Source: Pseudomonas sp. MF4836 | GTDB lineage: Bacteria > Pseudomonadota > Gammaproteobacteria > Pseudomonadales > Pseudomonadaceae | Length of the DNA: 64,000 nt | Assembly: GCF_002018875.1 (NCBI RefSeq) | Contig: NZ_MVOL01000007.1 | Location: 186,001 to 250,000, forward strand | Direction of reading: 5' to 3' | Shown: positions 1-8,404 of the stretch, piece by piece | Layout: each line of letters begins with the position of its first letter | Numbering within the stretch: position 1 is the stretch's first letter | Position numbers and translations under genes: made by a program | Notes under the pieces: generated by a model | What the model saw: only the letters and a program-made list of their open reading frames with translations | What the model was told of the DNA's origin: nothing | The model's database searches: none

Positions 1-1
1 G

Positions 2-1261
2 CAGGCACAAGGCTGGCCCGACAACAACGTGCTGCAACTGGGCGCCACGGCGCTGGCAATCATCTGGTGGCTGTACGCCGCGCGGGTGCTGACCGAACTG
101 ATCGGCCTGGTGCTGATCCGCCGTATCGGCCACAGCGGCCGCCTGTTGCAGGACGTGATTGGCGCCCTGGTGTTCCTGGTGGCGATTGTCGCCGCGGCCG
201 GGTATGTCCTGGAGCTGCCGGTCAAGGGCTTGCTGGCGACGTCCGGGGCCATGGCGATCATTGTCGGCCTGGCCCTGCAAAGCACCTTGAGCGATGTGTT
301 CAGCGGCATCGTGCTCAACACCACCAAGCCGTATCAGGTGGATGACTGGATCATGATCGACGGCGTCGAAGGCAAGGTGCTGGACATCGACTGGCGCGCC
401 ACCCACCTGCTGACCAGCGTCGGCACCACGGCGGTGATTCCCAATTCGGTGGCGGCCAAGGCCAAGCTGGTCAACCTCAGCCGGCCGAGCAACCGGCACG
501 GGGTGTCGATCAGCATCAAGGTGCCTAATCACATTCGTCCACGGCGGGTGCTGGATGCCCTGGAGCGGGCCTTGCAGGGCAGCAACAGCCTGCTGCTCGA
601 CCCGCCGCCCAAGGTGCTGCTGAAGGAGGCCGGCGAGAGCCTGTCGGAATATGTCGCCAGCGGGTTTATCGCCGAACTGGGGCAGAAGGGTCAGGTGCGC
701 AATCAGTTGTTCGACCTGGCGCACCGGCACCTGGAGGCCGCCGGCATTTCGCGCCAGCCCGAAGGTTTCGCCGAGCCCAGTTCCAGGGCCAGGGTGTTGC
801 TGGATGAGGTGAAGGTCTTTCGTTCGCTGGATGGCCATGAACGGGACCTGATGGCCCAGGCCATGACGCCCCGGCAGTACGCCGCTGGCGAAGTGATCCT
901 GGAACTGGGCGAAGTGCCCGAGGCCCTGCTGGTGATCGCCACCGGCGTGGTCAGTGCCACCGTGACCGAGGGCAACCGCCAGGTCGAAGCCGGACGCATG
1001 GGGCCCAGCGAGGTCATGGGCGAACAGAGCATCCTCGCCGACACCCCATCCCAGGCCCGCTTTACTGCGCTGACTTCCTGCATCGTCTACCGCCTGGACA
1101 AAACCCTGACCCGCGATTGCATGGCCCAGCGCAAGGAGGTGAACAGCGCCCTGAACAAACTCCAGGCCGTACGCCAGCAAAGCAGCCGCTCGGTGCTGCT
1201 GGGCAAACCCGTCGACACCCGCAAAAGCGGCTTCCTCGGCTGGCTGCAAAAACGCAATTGA
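2..1261 (+). CDS. Mechanosensitive channel (MscS-like) with C-terminal cyclic nucleotide-binding domain, 5' partial
   Basis: The reading frame is open from the first bases of the window, so the N-terminus is missing and a GTG at 29 is probably internal. Visible parts in order are two hydrophobic helices, the MscS pore-lining helix (rich in Gly/Ala, around bases 230-320, ending in the DVFSGIVLN motif), the MscS beta and alpha/beta domains, and from about base 800 a cNMP-binding fold with the GEVILELGEVPE and VMGEQSIL stretches. MscS proteins open under membrane tension; a fused cNMP domain suggests ligand gating. The protein is predicted in the inner membrane. Ligand (cAMP, cGMP or none) cannot be told from sequence. 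Confidence 0.85.
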   Translation, partial: QAQGWPDNNVLQLGATALAIIWWLYAARVLTELIGLVLIRRIGHSGRLLQDVIGALVFLVAIVAAAGYVLELPVKGLLATSGAMAIIVGLALQSTLSDVFSGIVLNTTKPYQVDDWIMIDGVEGKVLDIDWRATHLLTSVGTTAVIPNSVAAKAKLVNLSRPSNRHGVSISIKVPNHIRPRRVLDALERALQGSNSLLLDPPPKVLLKEAGESLSEYVASGFIAELGQKGQVRNQLFDLAHRHLEAAGISRQPEGFAEPSSRARVLLDEVKVFRSLDGHERDLMAQAMTPRQYAAGEVILELGEVPEALLVIATGVVSATVTEGNRQVEAGRMGPSEVMGEQSILADTPSQARFTALTSCIVYRLDKTLTRDCMAQRKEVNSALNKLQAVRQQSSRSVLLGKPVDTRKSGFLGWLQKRN

Positions 1262-1321
1262 GGATGGGGCTCTGGCTGAGCGCACCACCGGAGTTCACCT
1301 GCCATACGCGGCGCCTGTCAG

Positions 1322-1364
1322 GGCCAGCGTCCGAACGCGGCCCGAGCCTGCGGCAGCGGCTACA
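1322..1364. repeat. REP-like element (half site)
   Basis: Begins with GGCCAGCGTCCGAACG and ends with GGCAGCGGCTACA. The same two blocks recur near 5310-5343, and the second near 18022-18035 and 36752-36764. It lies between convergent genes. Confidence 0.6.
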
Positions 1365-1370
1365 GCGGGC

Positions 1371-1406
1371 ACAAAAAAACCGCTTGCCTGGGGTAGGCAA
1401 GCGGTT
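1371..1406 (-). terminator. Rho-independent terminator of the YcaC-like gene
   Basis: A perfect 12-bp stem (1378-1389 with 1395-1406) around a 5-nt loop. On the minus strand it is followed by a run of seven T, as expected for the gene ending at 1419. It may also stop plus-strand transcription. Confidence 0.85.
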
Positions 1407-1418
1407 GGGGTCCGACGC

Positions 1419-2036
1419 TTACTTGGCGGTCAGCGCGGTGTAGCTGTTCATCAGGTTGCGGTAGTTGGGGATGCGCTGGGACAGCAGGTTGCCCAGGCCT
1501 TCGATGTCGTTGCGCCAGTCGCGGTGCAGTTCGCAGGCCACCGAGAACCAGTTCATCATCTGCGCGCCGGCCGCGGTCATGCGCGCCCAGGACGCCTGCT
1601 GCACGGTTTCGTTGAAGGTGCCGGACGCATCGGTCACCACGAACACATCAAAACCTTCCGCCAGCGCCGACAAGGTCGGGAACGCCACGCAGACGTCCGT
1701 CACCACCCCGGCGATGATCAGTTGCTTGCGCCCGGTGGCCTTGATCGCCTTGACGAAGTCTTCGTTGTCCCAGGCATTGATCTGGCCAGGGCGCGGAATG
1801 TATGGCGCGTCCGGGAACATCTCTTTGAGCTCGGGCACGATCGGGCCGTTGGGGCCCTGCTCGAAGCTGGTGGTGAGGATGGTCGGCAGCTTGAAGAACT
1901 TGGCCAGGTCCGCCAGGGCCAGCACGTTGTTCTTGAATTCGTTGGGCGAGAAATCCTGCACCAGCGAGATCAGGCCGGTCTGGTGATCGACCAACAGCAC
2001 CACTGCTTCATCTTTGTTCAAGCGTTTGTAAGTCAT
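1419..2036 (-). CDS. YcaC-like hydrolase, isochorismatase superfamily
   Basis: A 205-residue isochorismatase-fold hydrolase. The fold's catalytic Asp is in LLVDHQTG (about residue 17) and the nucleophilic Cys in GVVTDVCVAF. These match the YcaC subgroup, whose physiological substrate is unknown, so no reaction is assigned. The start at 2036 is preceded by a strong AAAGGAG site seven bases upstream; a longer in-frame reading would run into the amidohydrolase gene and is unlikely. It is the last gene of a minus-strand cluster with an amidohydrolase, an ABM-domain membrane protein and DoxX, and ends at a clear terminator. Cytoplasmic, probably oligomeric as in the family. Confidence 0.88.
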   Translation of the reverse strand: MTYKRLNKDEAVVLLVDHQTGLISLVQDFSPNEFKNNVLALADLAKFFKLPTILTTSFEQGPNGPIVPELKEMFPDAPYIPRPGQINAWDNEDFVKAIKATGRKQLIIAGVVTDVCVAFPTLSALAEGFDVFVVTDASGTFNETVQQASWARMTAAGAQMMNWFSVACELHRDWRNDIEGLGNLLSQRIPNYRNLMNSYTALTAK

Positions 2037-2079
2037 GGGTAACTCCTTTGGGGGTGCTTGGGTTCGGGGAATAGCGGAT

Positions 2080-4047
2080 TCAAAAGGCAAAGCACGAGCA
2101 GCCGAACGCGCCCCAGAAACCCTGGAAGTCGCTGACCGGCACATTGGAAAGGCGCGCCCGCTCATGGCTGTGGGCATGCACGCCGCACGGGCCGCTGCAC
2201 TGGTGCACCTGAGCCTGCAACGGCGAGGTCGGGCGCCAGTGGCCCGGGACCTTGACCACCGGCGACCAGTCCGGCAGCACCGGCACGCGGGTCGGCGCCA
2301 GGTCCTCGAAGTCACCGGCGCCGTACACCACCTTGCCGCCGACCACGGTCAGCACCGACTCGATCCACTTGATGGCCTCTTCGTCGACGCTGAAAAAGTC
2401 CGCCGACAGCGCTGCCACGTCCGCCAGTTGGCCGACCTTGATCTGGCCTTTCTTGCCCTGCTCCGAGGAGAACCAGGCGCTGCCGTGGGTGAACAGTTCC
2501 AGGGCAGTCAGGCGTGGCAGGCCCTCGGCGTGCAGCTCCAGGCCGCCGACGGTGCGCCCGCTGACCATCCAGTACAGCGAGGTCCAGGGGTTGTAGCTGG
2601 AGACCCGGGTGGCGTCGGTGCCCGCACCCACCGGCACGCCTTCGGCCAGCATGCGCTTGATCGGCGGCGTGGCCTCGGCGGCCTTGGCCCCGTAGCGCTC
2701 GACGAAGTATTCGCCCTGGAACGCCATGCGGTCCTGGATCGCAATGCCGCCGCCCAGGGCCCGCACGCGCTCGATGTTGTTCGGGGTGATGGTCTCGGCA
2801 TGGTCGAAAAACCAGGGCAGGCCGTTGAACGGGATGTCGCGATTGACCTTCTCGAACACGTCGAGCATGCGCGAGATCGATTCGTCATAGGTGGCGTGCA
2901 GGCGGAACGGCCAGCGCTGCTCCACCAGATGGCGCACCACCGGCTCCAACTCCTGTTCCATGGTCAGCGGCAGGTCGGGACGGGGTTCGAGGAAGTCTTC
3001 GAAATCCGCCGCCGAAAACACCAGCATCTCGCCGGCGCCGTTGTGCCGCAGGTAGTCGTCGCCCTGGTGCAGGGTGACGCTGCCGGTCCAGTTCTTGAAG
3101 TCGCTGAGCTCTTCCTTGGGCTTCTGGGTGAACAGGTTGTAGGCGATGCGCACCGTCAGTTGCTGGTCCTTGGCCAACTGCTCGATCACCGCGTAGTCGT
3201 CGGGGTAGTTCTGGAAACCGCCACCGGCGTCGATGGCGCTGGTCAGGCCCAGGCGGTTGAGCTCGCGCATGAATTGCCGGGTCGAGTTGACCTGGTACTC
3301 CAGGGGCAGCTTGGGCCCCTTGGCCAGGGTCGAATACAGGATCATCGCGTTGGGCCGCGCCACCAGCATGCCGGTGGGATTGCCGTTGCTATCGCGCACG
3401 ATCTCGCCGCCGGGCGGGTTCGGCGTGTCTTTGGTGTAGCCCGCGACGCGCAGGGCGGCGCGGTTGAGCAAGGCCCGGTCATACAGGTGCAGGACGAATA
3501 CCGGGGTGTCGGGGGCGGCCTGGTTCAGTTCTTCCAGGGTCGGCATGCGTTTTTCGGCGAACTGGAATTCGTTCCAGCCGCCCACCACCCGCACCCACTG
3601 CGGGGTCGGCGTGCGGTCGGCCTGATCCTTGAGCATGCGTAAGGCATCGGCCAGGGACGGCACGCCTTCCCAGCGCAGCTCCAGGTTGTAGTTGAGGCCG
3701 CCGCGAATCAGGTGCAGGTGCGAGTCGTTGAGCCCGGGGATGACCGTGCGGCCCTTGAGGTCGATGACCTGGGTGCCACTGCCGCGCAGGGCCATGGCCT
3801 GGGCGTCGGTGCCCACGGCGACAAAGCGCCCCTGGCTGATGGCGACGGCACTGGCCCGGGGATTTTCGCGGTCCACGGTATGGAATTGGCCATTGAACAG
3901 AATCAGATCGGCGTTCATCGGGTTTCCTTGTAAAGGTGATGAGGCAAAAGACAGCCGTGGCCAGAAAGCCGCCGCGGCGCTGAGCAACGAGCCGGCCGCC
4001 AGTAGCTGGCGCCGCCGTGGATCGCTCGGGTCATCCTTGCTGGCCAT
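2080..4047 (-). CDS. Amidohydrolase family 3 (YtcJ-like), probable Tat substrate
   Basis: A metal-dependent amidohydrolase of the YtcJ/amidohydrolase-3 type, 655 residues. The metal-binding HxH appears as NDSHLHL after the GRTVIPGLND stretch, and C-terminal metal or active-site regions include HATYDES, FDHAET and GAGTDATRVSSYNP. With the start at 4047 the N-terminus carries a twin-arginine signal (SDPRRRQLLAAG followed by an alanine-rich hydrophobic stretch ending LSFA). An internal ATG at 3918 has its own AAGGAAA site and would give a cytoplasmic form, so the start is not settled. The gene overlaps the upstream ABM gene by 17 bases, indicating co-transcription. The substrate is unknown. Confidence 0.85.
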   Translation of the reverse strand: MASKDDPSDPRRRQLLAAGSLLSAAAAFWPRLSFASSPLQGNPMNADLILFNGQFHTVDRENPRASAVAISQGRFVAVGTDAQAMALRGSGTQVIDLKGRTVIPGLNDSHLHLIRGGLNYNLELRWEGVPSLADALRMLKDQADRTPTPQWVRVVGGWNEFQFAEKRMPTLEELNQAAPDTPVFVLHLYDRALLNRAALRVAGYTKDTPNPPGGEIVRDSNGNPTGMLVARPNAMILYSTLAKGPKLPLEYQVNSTRQFMRELNRLGLTSAIDAGGGFQNYPDDYAVIEQLAKDQQLTVRIAYNLFTQKPKEELSDFKNWTGSVTLHQGDDYLRHNGAGEMLVFSAADFEDFLEPRPDLPLTMEQELEPVVRHLVEQRWPFRLHATYDESISRMLDVFEKVNRDIPFNGLPWFFDHAETITPNNIERVRALGGGIAIQDRMAFQGEYFVERYGAKAAEATPPIKRMLAEGVPVGAGTDATRVSSYNPWTSLYWMVSGRTVGGLELHAEGLPRLTALELFTHGSAWFSSEQGKKGQIKVGQLADVAALSADFFSVDEEAIKWIESVLTVVGGKVVYGAGDFEDLAPTRVPVLPDWSPVVKVPGHWRPTSPLQAQVHQCSGPCGVHAHSHERARLSNVPVSDFQGFWGAFGCSCFAF

Positions 4048-4672
4048 GCTCGGGCTCCAGGTGTTCATGGGCGCTGGAAGCCTGCAGCCAGGGCGCGAAC
4101 AGCCGGGTGGCGGCCGGCATCAACAGGTAGACCACCAGCAACACGATAGTCAGGGTCACCACAAAGGTGCTGACCAGGTAATTGGAAAGCCAGGGATGCA
4201 GGCGCAGCACCGGGCCCCAGAGCAGCGGGATCAGCAGGGTCAGCGGCAGGATCACGCACAGGGTCACCACCGCCTGCTTCCAGCGCGGCGGCGGTGTCGC
4301 GGCGTCGGCCAGGGGGGCGAACCAGAATTCATTGAGCGCGGCGACCTCGGTCTGGTCGCCATCGGCCAGCATCGGTGCGGCCTGGTTGATCAGTGCCAGG
4401 CGTTGCGGCGAGTCGAGCCAGCGCTGCATGGCTTCGGTCGAGCAAAAGCGCAGCACGCAAGTGAAGTGCGCCAGCCCGCCCAGCCGGCCGCGAACCACAT
4501 CCACCCCCAAATGCCCCGGCCATTGCCCGGCCACCCGCACAATGCCGCGCAGCCAGGCTTCGTAGTCCGCCTCGTGGCCGGCCTTGATCCGGTGCTTGAC
4601 CACCAGGGTCACGACTTCATCCAGGCCCGGCCGCGGCTGGGGCATAGAGGGTTCGGCAATCCGTTCAGACAT
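4031..4672 (-). CDS. Antibiotic biosynthesis monooxygenase (ABM) domain protein with C-terminal membrane anchor
   Basis: About 213 residues. The first ~110 form an ABM-like ferredoxin fold (VTLVVKHRIKAGHEADYEAWL then GHLGVDVVRG and FTCVLRFCS). Two hydrophobic helices follow (WKQAVVTLCVILPLTLLIPL and YLVSTFVVTLTIVLLVVYLL), so the domain is tethered to the inner membrane. The start at 4672 overlaps the doxX stop by 8 bases. Soluble ABM enzymes act on quinones or haem, but the family is broad and no reaction is assigned here. Coupling to DoxX and an exported amidohydrolase suggests a membrane-associated oxidative or detoxification role (inference). Confidence 0.8.
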   Translation of the reverse strand: MSERIAEPSMPQPRPGLDEVVTLVVKHRIKAGHEADYEAWLRGIVRVAGQWPGHLGVDVVRGRLGGLAHFTCVLRFCSTEAMQRWLDSPQRLALINQAAPMLADGDQTEVAALNEFWFAPLADAATPPPRWKQAVVTLCVILPLTLLIPLLWGPVLRLHPWLSNYLVSTFVVTLTIVLLVVYLLMPAATRLFAPWLQASSAHEHLEPEHGQQG

Positions 4673-5081
4673 GGCGCAGTACTCCACTGAAACGTGAATT
4701 GAGCGCCAGACGCCCGGGGCCGGCGATCAGCACGCTGGTAAACAGGATCAGCAACAGCCAGGCGAACTGGCCCTGTTCCAGGCTCCAATCCGGGTGCACC
4801 AGCAGCAGCGCCACCGCCAACAGCAGCAACACCGGCAGGCAGGCCAGGCGCACCAGGACACCGGCCACGATCAACAGCGGGCACAGCACTTCGGCGAAAA
4901 TCGCCAGGGACAGGGTCAGGTCGGCGCCGAGGTGGAACGGATCCTCGATGCGCGACACTTCGGCGCTGTAGTGCAGCCACTTGGGCAAGCCGTGGACCCA
5001 CAGCAGAAACAGCGCGGCACTGACCCGCAGGAACAACAGGCCAAAGTCCTGGGCCCGCGCCTCACCGGTTGAGCGCGTCAT
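4665..5081 (-). CDS. DoxX family membrane protein
   Basis: A 138-residue DoxX-like protein with four predicted membrane helices (LLFLRVSAALFLLWVHGLPK, LAIFAEVLCPLLIVAGVLV, LPVLLLLAVALLLVHP, AWLLLILFTSVLIAG). The conserved FLRVSAALFLLWVHG and FAEVLCPLLIV blocks support the call. The ATG at 5081 was chosen because upstream in-frame sequence belongs to a REP-containing gap. The ribosome-binding site is weak. First gene of the cluster that runs through the ABM protein and amidohydrolase to the YcaC-like hydrolase, and downstream of a LysR gene on the same strand. Confidence 0.82.
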   Translation of the reverse strand: MTRSTGEARAQDFGLLFLRVSAALFLLWVHGLPKWLHYSAEVSRIEDPFHLGADLTLSLAIFAEVLCPLLIVAGVLVRLACLPVLLLLAVALLLVHPDWSLEQGQFAWLLLILFTSVLIAGPGRLALNSRFSGVLRHV

Positions 5082-5220
5082 TGCTCGAACACCATTGGAT
5101 ACCCCTCCCCGGGCCGCGTTGTTTGATCGAGCGCCCAGTGTGCGACCCGTTGCCGCAGAAAAATTGCATGTACGTGCTCTCTTTCCGAGGGCCGAATCAG
5201 CAAGGATGACCTCGCCCTCC

Positions 5221-5343
5221 GTAGCCGCTGCCCAGGCACGAGGCTGCGCTGGCCGCAACAAGCACCGTGAAAGGTCAGGTGTAGTGAGGCGGTCTTGAGG
5301 GCCAGCGTCCGAACACCGCCCGAACCTGGTGGCAGCGGCTACA
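5221..5343. repeat. Inverted pair of REP elements (REPIN-like)
   Basis: Starts GTAGCCGCTGCC and ends GGCAGCGGCTACA, so the ends are inverted copies about 100 bases apart. It fills most of the 303-base gap between doxX and the LysR gene. The remainder of the gap shows no convincing gene. Confidence 0.75.
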
Positions 5344-5384
5344 GGCACCTGCCTCGGGGTGGGTCGGTGAACAGGCGCTGGGTT

Positions 5385-6296
5385 TCAGGCCATGGGTTGG
5401 GACATGTGCTCGGCGATGCGCGAGCGCAGCCAGCGTTCGGCGGGGTCGTTGTCGTGGACGCCGCTCCAGACCATGGACAGTTCGGCGGCATCGATCGGCA
5501 GCGGCGGATCTTCGGCGCGCAGGGCACTGCCTTCGGTCAGGGCGCAGGCGGCGTAATCGGGCACGGTGGCGAGCATTTCGGTGCCGGCCAGCAGCGCCCG
5601 CAGGCCGCTGAACTGCGGCACTGCCAGCACCACCCGGCGTGCACGTCCGACCCGCGCCAGATCAAGGTCGATATTGCCGCTCAGGTCACCGGAAAACGAG
5701 ACCATGGCATGGGGCCGTTCACAGTAGTCGTCCAGCGTCAGGGGCTCGGGGCGGTTGTCGCCGCGCAAGACCTTGCACGGAATATCCCGCAGCTTCTTGC
5801 GCTTGGCATTGGCCGGCAGGTCGGTGGTGTAGCTGACCCCCACCGAGATCTCGCCACTGGCCAGCAACGACGACATCAGCAGGTAGTTGGCGCGGCGTAC
5901 CACCACGACGATCCCCGGGGCCTCTTCGCGCAGTTGGCTGAGCAAAGGTGGAAACAGGCCGAACTCGGCGTCATCCGACAAACCGATGCGAAACACCGCG
6001 CAGCTGCTGGACGGGTCGAACGCCTTGGCTCGGCTGACCGCGCCGGAAATGGTGTCCATCGCCGGTTGCAGCTCCTGCAGGATCGCCAGCGCCCGGGCGG
6101 TGGGTTCCATGCCCCGGCCGTTGCGCAACAGCAATGGATCATCGAACAGATCGCGCAAGCGGCTCAGGGCAGCGCTTACCGCCGGCTGGCCCATAAACAG
6201 CTTTTCCGCCACCCGGGTCAGGTTCTTCTCGAACATCAGGGCTTCGAAAATCACCAGCAGGTTCATGTCGACGCGGCGCAGGTCATTGCGGTTCAT
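5385..6296 (-). CDS. LysR family transcriptional regulator
   Basis: A 303-residue LysR-type regulator. The N-terminal winged helix shows the family pattern (VDMNLLVIFEALMFEKNLTRVAEKL, then MGQPAVSAALSRLRDLFDDPLL), followed by a periplasmic-binding-protein-like effector domain (about residues 90-300). The ATG at 6296 places the helix-turn-helix at the usual distance from the N-terminus. It lies just upstream of the DoxX-to-YcaC cluster on the same strand and is the natural candidate regulator of it, with the REP pair in between. The effector is unknown. Confidence 0.9.
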   Translation of the reverse strand: MNRNDLRRVDMNLLVIFEALMFEKNLTRVAEKLFMGQPAVSAALSRLRDLFDDPLLLRNGRGMEPTARALAILQELQPAMDTISGAVSRAKAFDPSSSCAVFRIGLSDDAEFGLFPPLLSQLREEAPGIVVVVRRANYLLMSSLLASGEISVGVSYTTDLPANAKRKKLRDIPCKVLRGDNRPEPLTLDDYCERPHAMVSFSGDLSGNIDLDLARVGRARRVVLAVPQFSGLRALLAGTEMLATVPDYAACALTEGSALRAEDPPLPIDAAELSMVWSGVHDNDPAERWLRSRIAEHMSQPMA

Positions 6297-6385
6297 AAAT
6301 CGGTCCGGGCACAGGAGGGCAAACCCGCACCTGAACACAGCGCAGCGGTTTTGCCTTGGACGCCTGTGCTGTGTTGTGCCCGCCG

Positions 6386-6730
6386 TCATCCGTTGAGCGC
6401 GACCCGCAGCGGCCCCTCGACACCGCAGCGCACCAGCATGCTGCGCTCCTGGAAGGCGACCTCGGCGTTGTACGCATCGACTTGCGCCTCCGAGGCGCCC
6501 TCCTCGCGATTGCGGCTCAGCACCTGATACGCCCCGCCACCACACACCGCCACGGCCTCGCTGCGGCACCCGGCCCAGCTGCCGAACACACCGTGGCATT
6601 CAATCTGCCGGGCCTGGCTGTTATCCATCAGTAACGCCGGCCGGGAACTGGCGCAGCCCGCCAGCACGGCTAGCATCAGGAGGGCGCCAGTGATTGCAGC
6701 GCAACGCAGGGATAAAGGGTGGCGAGACAT
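6386..6730 (-). CDS. Small predicted lipoprotein, unknown function
   Basis: A 114-residue protein with a lipoprotein signal: basic start, hydrophobic ITGALLMLAVLAGC with a lipobox LAGC, then CASSRPAL. The mature part has four more Cys (HGVFGSWAGC, VAVCGGGAYQVL, LVRCGVEG), possibly disulfide-forming. GGAG lies 9 bases before the ATG at 6730. No family was recognised. It is divergent from the AraC gene at 6965, and a 22-bp motif lies about 115 bases upstream of its start. Confidence 0.7.
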   Translation of the reverse strand: MSRHPLSLRCAAITGALLMLAVLAGCASSRPALLMDNSQARQIECHGVFGSWAGCRSEAVAVCGGGAYQVLSRNREEGASEAQVDAYNAEVAFQERSMLVRCGVEGPLRVALNG

Positions 6731-6845
6731 GGCGAGAAGCTCCGGGACAGTGAATGGCGCCATTGTGGGCAGCCTCCCGGCGCCGCAGAAATCACTGCTC
6801 TCGATAGCCACCATGGCCAGTAACGGATAGCCCGCGCCAACGCTG

Positions 6846-6867
6846 AAATTAACAACGTTTAACTCGT
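6846..6867 (-). promoter_or_regulatory. 22-bp motif, copy 1 (candidate operator)
   Basis: Read on the minus strand it contains GAGTTAAACGTTGTTAATTT, identical over 22 bases to the plus-strand copy at 9073-9094. It lies between the divergent lipoprotein and AraC genes. A GC-rich flank is also partly shared. The core AACGTT is palindromic. Confidence 0.6.
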
Positions 6868-6964
6868 CAGCCCGCGCCCCGGGGCGAAAAATACCCAGGT
6901 CTACCCCGGTTTTTTTTCCACCGCACCGGGAACGTGTTTTCGAGCAAGGCGACCGACCCGGCAT

Positions 6965-7480
6965 GTGCGTTCCCATCGACCACGGATACTTGTCATGGCC
7001 CGACTTGAGCAACCTGCCTTGTGCTTCGACAATGGCCAGCCGAACAGCCCAAGGCCCGCCACCGGAGGCCTGTGCGCGCGGCGCGAGCGCCTGATCAAGC
7101 AACTGATCCTGGCCAACCTGGCGCAAAGCCTGGAAGTGAGCGAGCTGGCCCGCGCCTGCGCGCTGTCACGCAGCCATTTCTCCCGCGCCTTCAAATGCAG
7201 CACCGGCCTTTCGCCCCAGGAATGGATCCGCCAGCAGCGCATCGCCCGGGCCAAGGAACTGATCACCCGCTCCACCCTCAACCTGACCCAGATCAGCCAG
7301 GAATGCGGCTTCTGCGATCAGGCCCACTTCTGCCATATGTTCACTCGCAGCGAAGGGGTCAACCCCATGACCTGGCGCAGCCACCAACTGCGGCTCGCCG
7401 CGACGCGCAACGCCCTGCCAGGTTTCAGCGAGGGCTCTTCAACTATGGCTTGCGGGCGCGCTTCGGCAGCACCTACCTGA
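6965..7480 (+). CDS. AraC family transcriptional regulator (short form)
   Basis: About 161-171 residues, essentially a bare AraC/XylS DNA-binding domain with two helix-turn-helix motifs (LEVSELARACALSRSHFSRAFK and LTQISQECGFCDQAHFCHMF) and the conserved GLSPQEWIRQQRIARAKELI linker. It lacks the usual N-terminal ligand-binding cupin, so it may act without a bound effector or with a partner. The GTG at 6965 gives 171 residues; an ATG at 6995 gives 161. Neighbours are an alpha/beta hydrolase and a flavodoxin-like protein, convergent with it. The 22-bp motifs on either side of this gene group are candidate targets (inference). Confidence 0.85.
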   Translation: MRSHRPRILVMARLEQPALCFDNGQPNSPRPATGGLCARRERLIKQLILANLAQSLEVSELARACALSRSHFSRAFKCSTGLSPQEWIRQQRIARAKELITRSTLNLTQISQECGFCDQAHFCHMFTRSEGVNPMTWRSHQLRLAATRNALPGFSEGSSTMACGRASAAPT

Positions 7481-7519
7481 GCCGGTAATCCGGCCGACGC
7501 GGGCCTTGCCCGCGCCGGC
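7481..7519. terminator. Hairpin between convergent genes
   Basis: CGCGGGC (7498-7504) pairs with GCCCGCG (7508-7514) across a 3-nt loop, with an outer GCCGG/CCGGC pair. There is no T-run, so termination is plausible but unproven. Confidence 0.4.
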
Positions 7520-7524
7520 TACCT

Positions 7525-8349
7525 TCAGCCCTGGATAAACGCCAGCAAATCGGCGTTCAAACGCTCCTTGTGCGTGTCGGTCAGGCCATGGGGCGCGCCC
7601 GGGTACACCAGCAGCTGGGCGCCCTTGACCAGGCGCGCCGAGGCGATACCGGCGGTTTCGATGGGCACGATCTGGTCGTCGTCACCGTGCACCACCAGGG
7701 TCGGGATATCGAACTTGAGCAAGTCTTCGGTGAAGTCGGTCTCGGAAAACGCCTGGATGCAGTCATAGGCATTTTTATGCCCGGCGAGCATGCCCTGCAT
7801 CCAGAACCAGTCGATGCGGCCCTGGGACACCTCGGCCCCCGGCCGGTTGAAACCGAAAAACGGCCCGCTGGCGAGGTCACGGTAGAGCTGCGAACGGTCC
7901 GCCAGCGAACCCTGGCGCAAGCCGTCGAAGACCTCGCGCGGCACGCCCTTGGGGTTGGCCTCGGTCTTGAGCATCAGCGGCGGCACCGAAGAAATCAGCC
8001 CGGCCTTGGCCACCCGCGCCGTACCGTGACGACCGATGTAACGCGCCACCTCGCCACCGCCGGTGGAGAAGCCCAGCAGCACGGCGTCCTGCAGGTCCAG
8101 CAGTTCGATCAGTTGCGCCAGATCGTCAGCATAGGTGTCCATGTCGTTGCCGTCCCACGGTTGGCTGGAGCGACCGTGGCCCCGGCGGTCGTGGGCGATC
8201 ACCCGGTAGCCTCGGGACGCCAGGAACAACATCTGCGCCTCCCAGCTGTCGGCGTTCAGGGGCCAGCCGTGGCTGAAGACCACGGGCTGGCCGCTGCCCC
8301 AATCCTTGTAGTAGATCTCGCTGCCATCGCGGGTGGTAAAGGTGCTCAT
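7525..8349 (-). CDS. Alpha/beta hydrolase (non-haem chloroperoxidase / arylesterase type)
   Basis: A 274-residue alpha/beta hydrolase. The nucleophile elbow is GFSTGG (Ser about residue 96), the acid is in VVHGDDDQIVP and the His in YPGAPHGLT; the oxyanion HGW motif is at SHGWPLNADSW. The sequence resembles cofactor-free bacterial haloperoxidases and Pseudomonas aryl esterases, whose main activity is ester hydrolysis with side perhydrolase activity. Start at 8349, spaced from GGAAT. It follows the flavodoxin-like gene by 55 bases on the same strand, so the two probably form an operon. Cytoplasmic; no signal peptide. Confidence 0.9.
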   Translation of the reverse strand: MSTFTTRDGSEIYYKDWGSGQPVVFSHGWPLNADSWEAQMLFLASRGYRVIAHDRRGHGRSSQPWDGNDMDTYADDLAQLIELLDLQDAVLLGFSTGGGEVARYIGRHGTARVAKAGLISSVPPLMLKTEANPKGVPREVFDGLRQGSLADRSQLYRDLASGPFFGFNRPGAEVSQGRIDWFWMQGMLAGHKNAYDCIQAFSETDFTEDLLKFDIPTLVVHGDDDQIVPIETAGIASARLVKGAQLLVYPGAPHGLTDTHKERLNADLLAFIQG

Positions 8350-8404
8350 GGTGGGATTCCTCGTGGGTGGGTCGGACGAACAACAATCGGCGCCGAGCGC
8401 CGGG

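Noticed and set aside
2035..3642. 535-codon open frame opposite the amidohydrolase
   Set aside because: Composition of a shadow frame, and it overlaps a recognisable amidohydrolase on the other strand.
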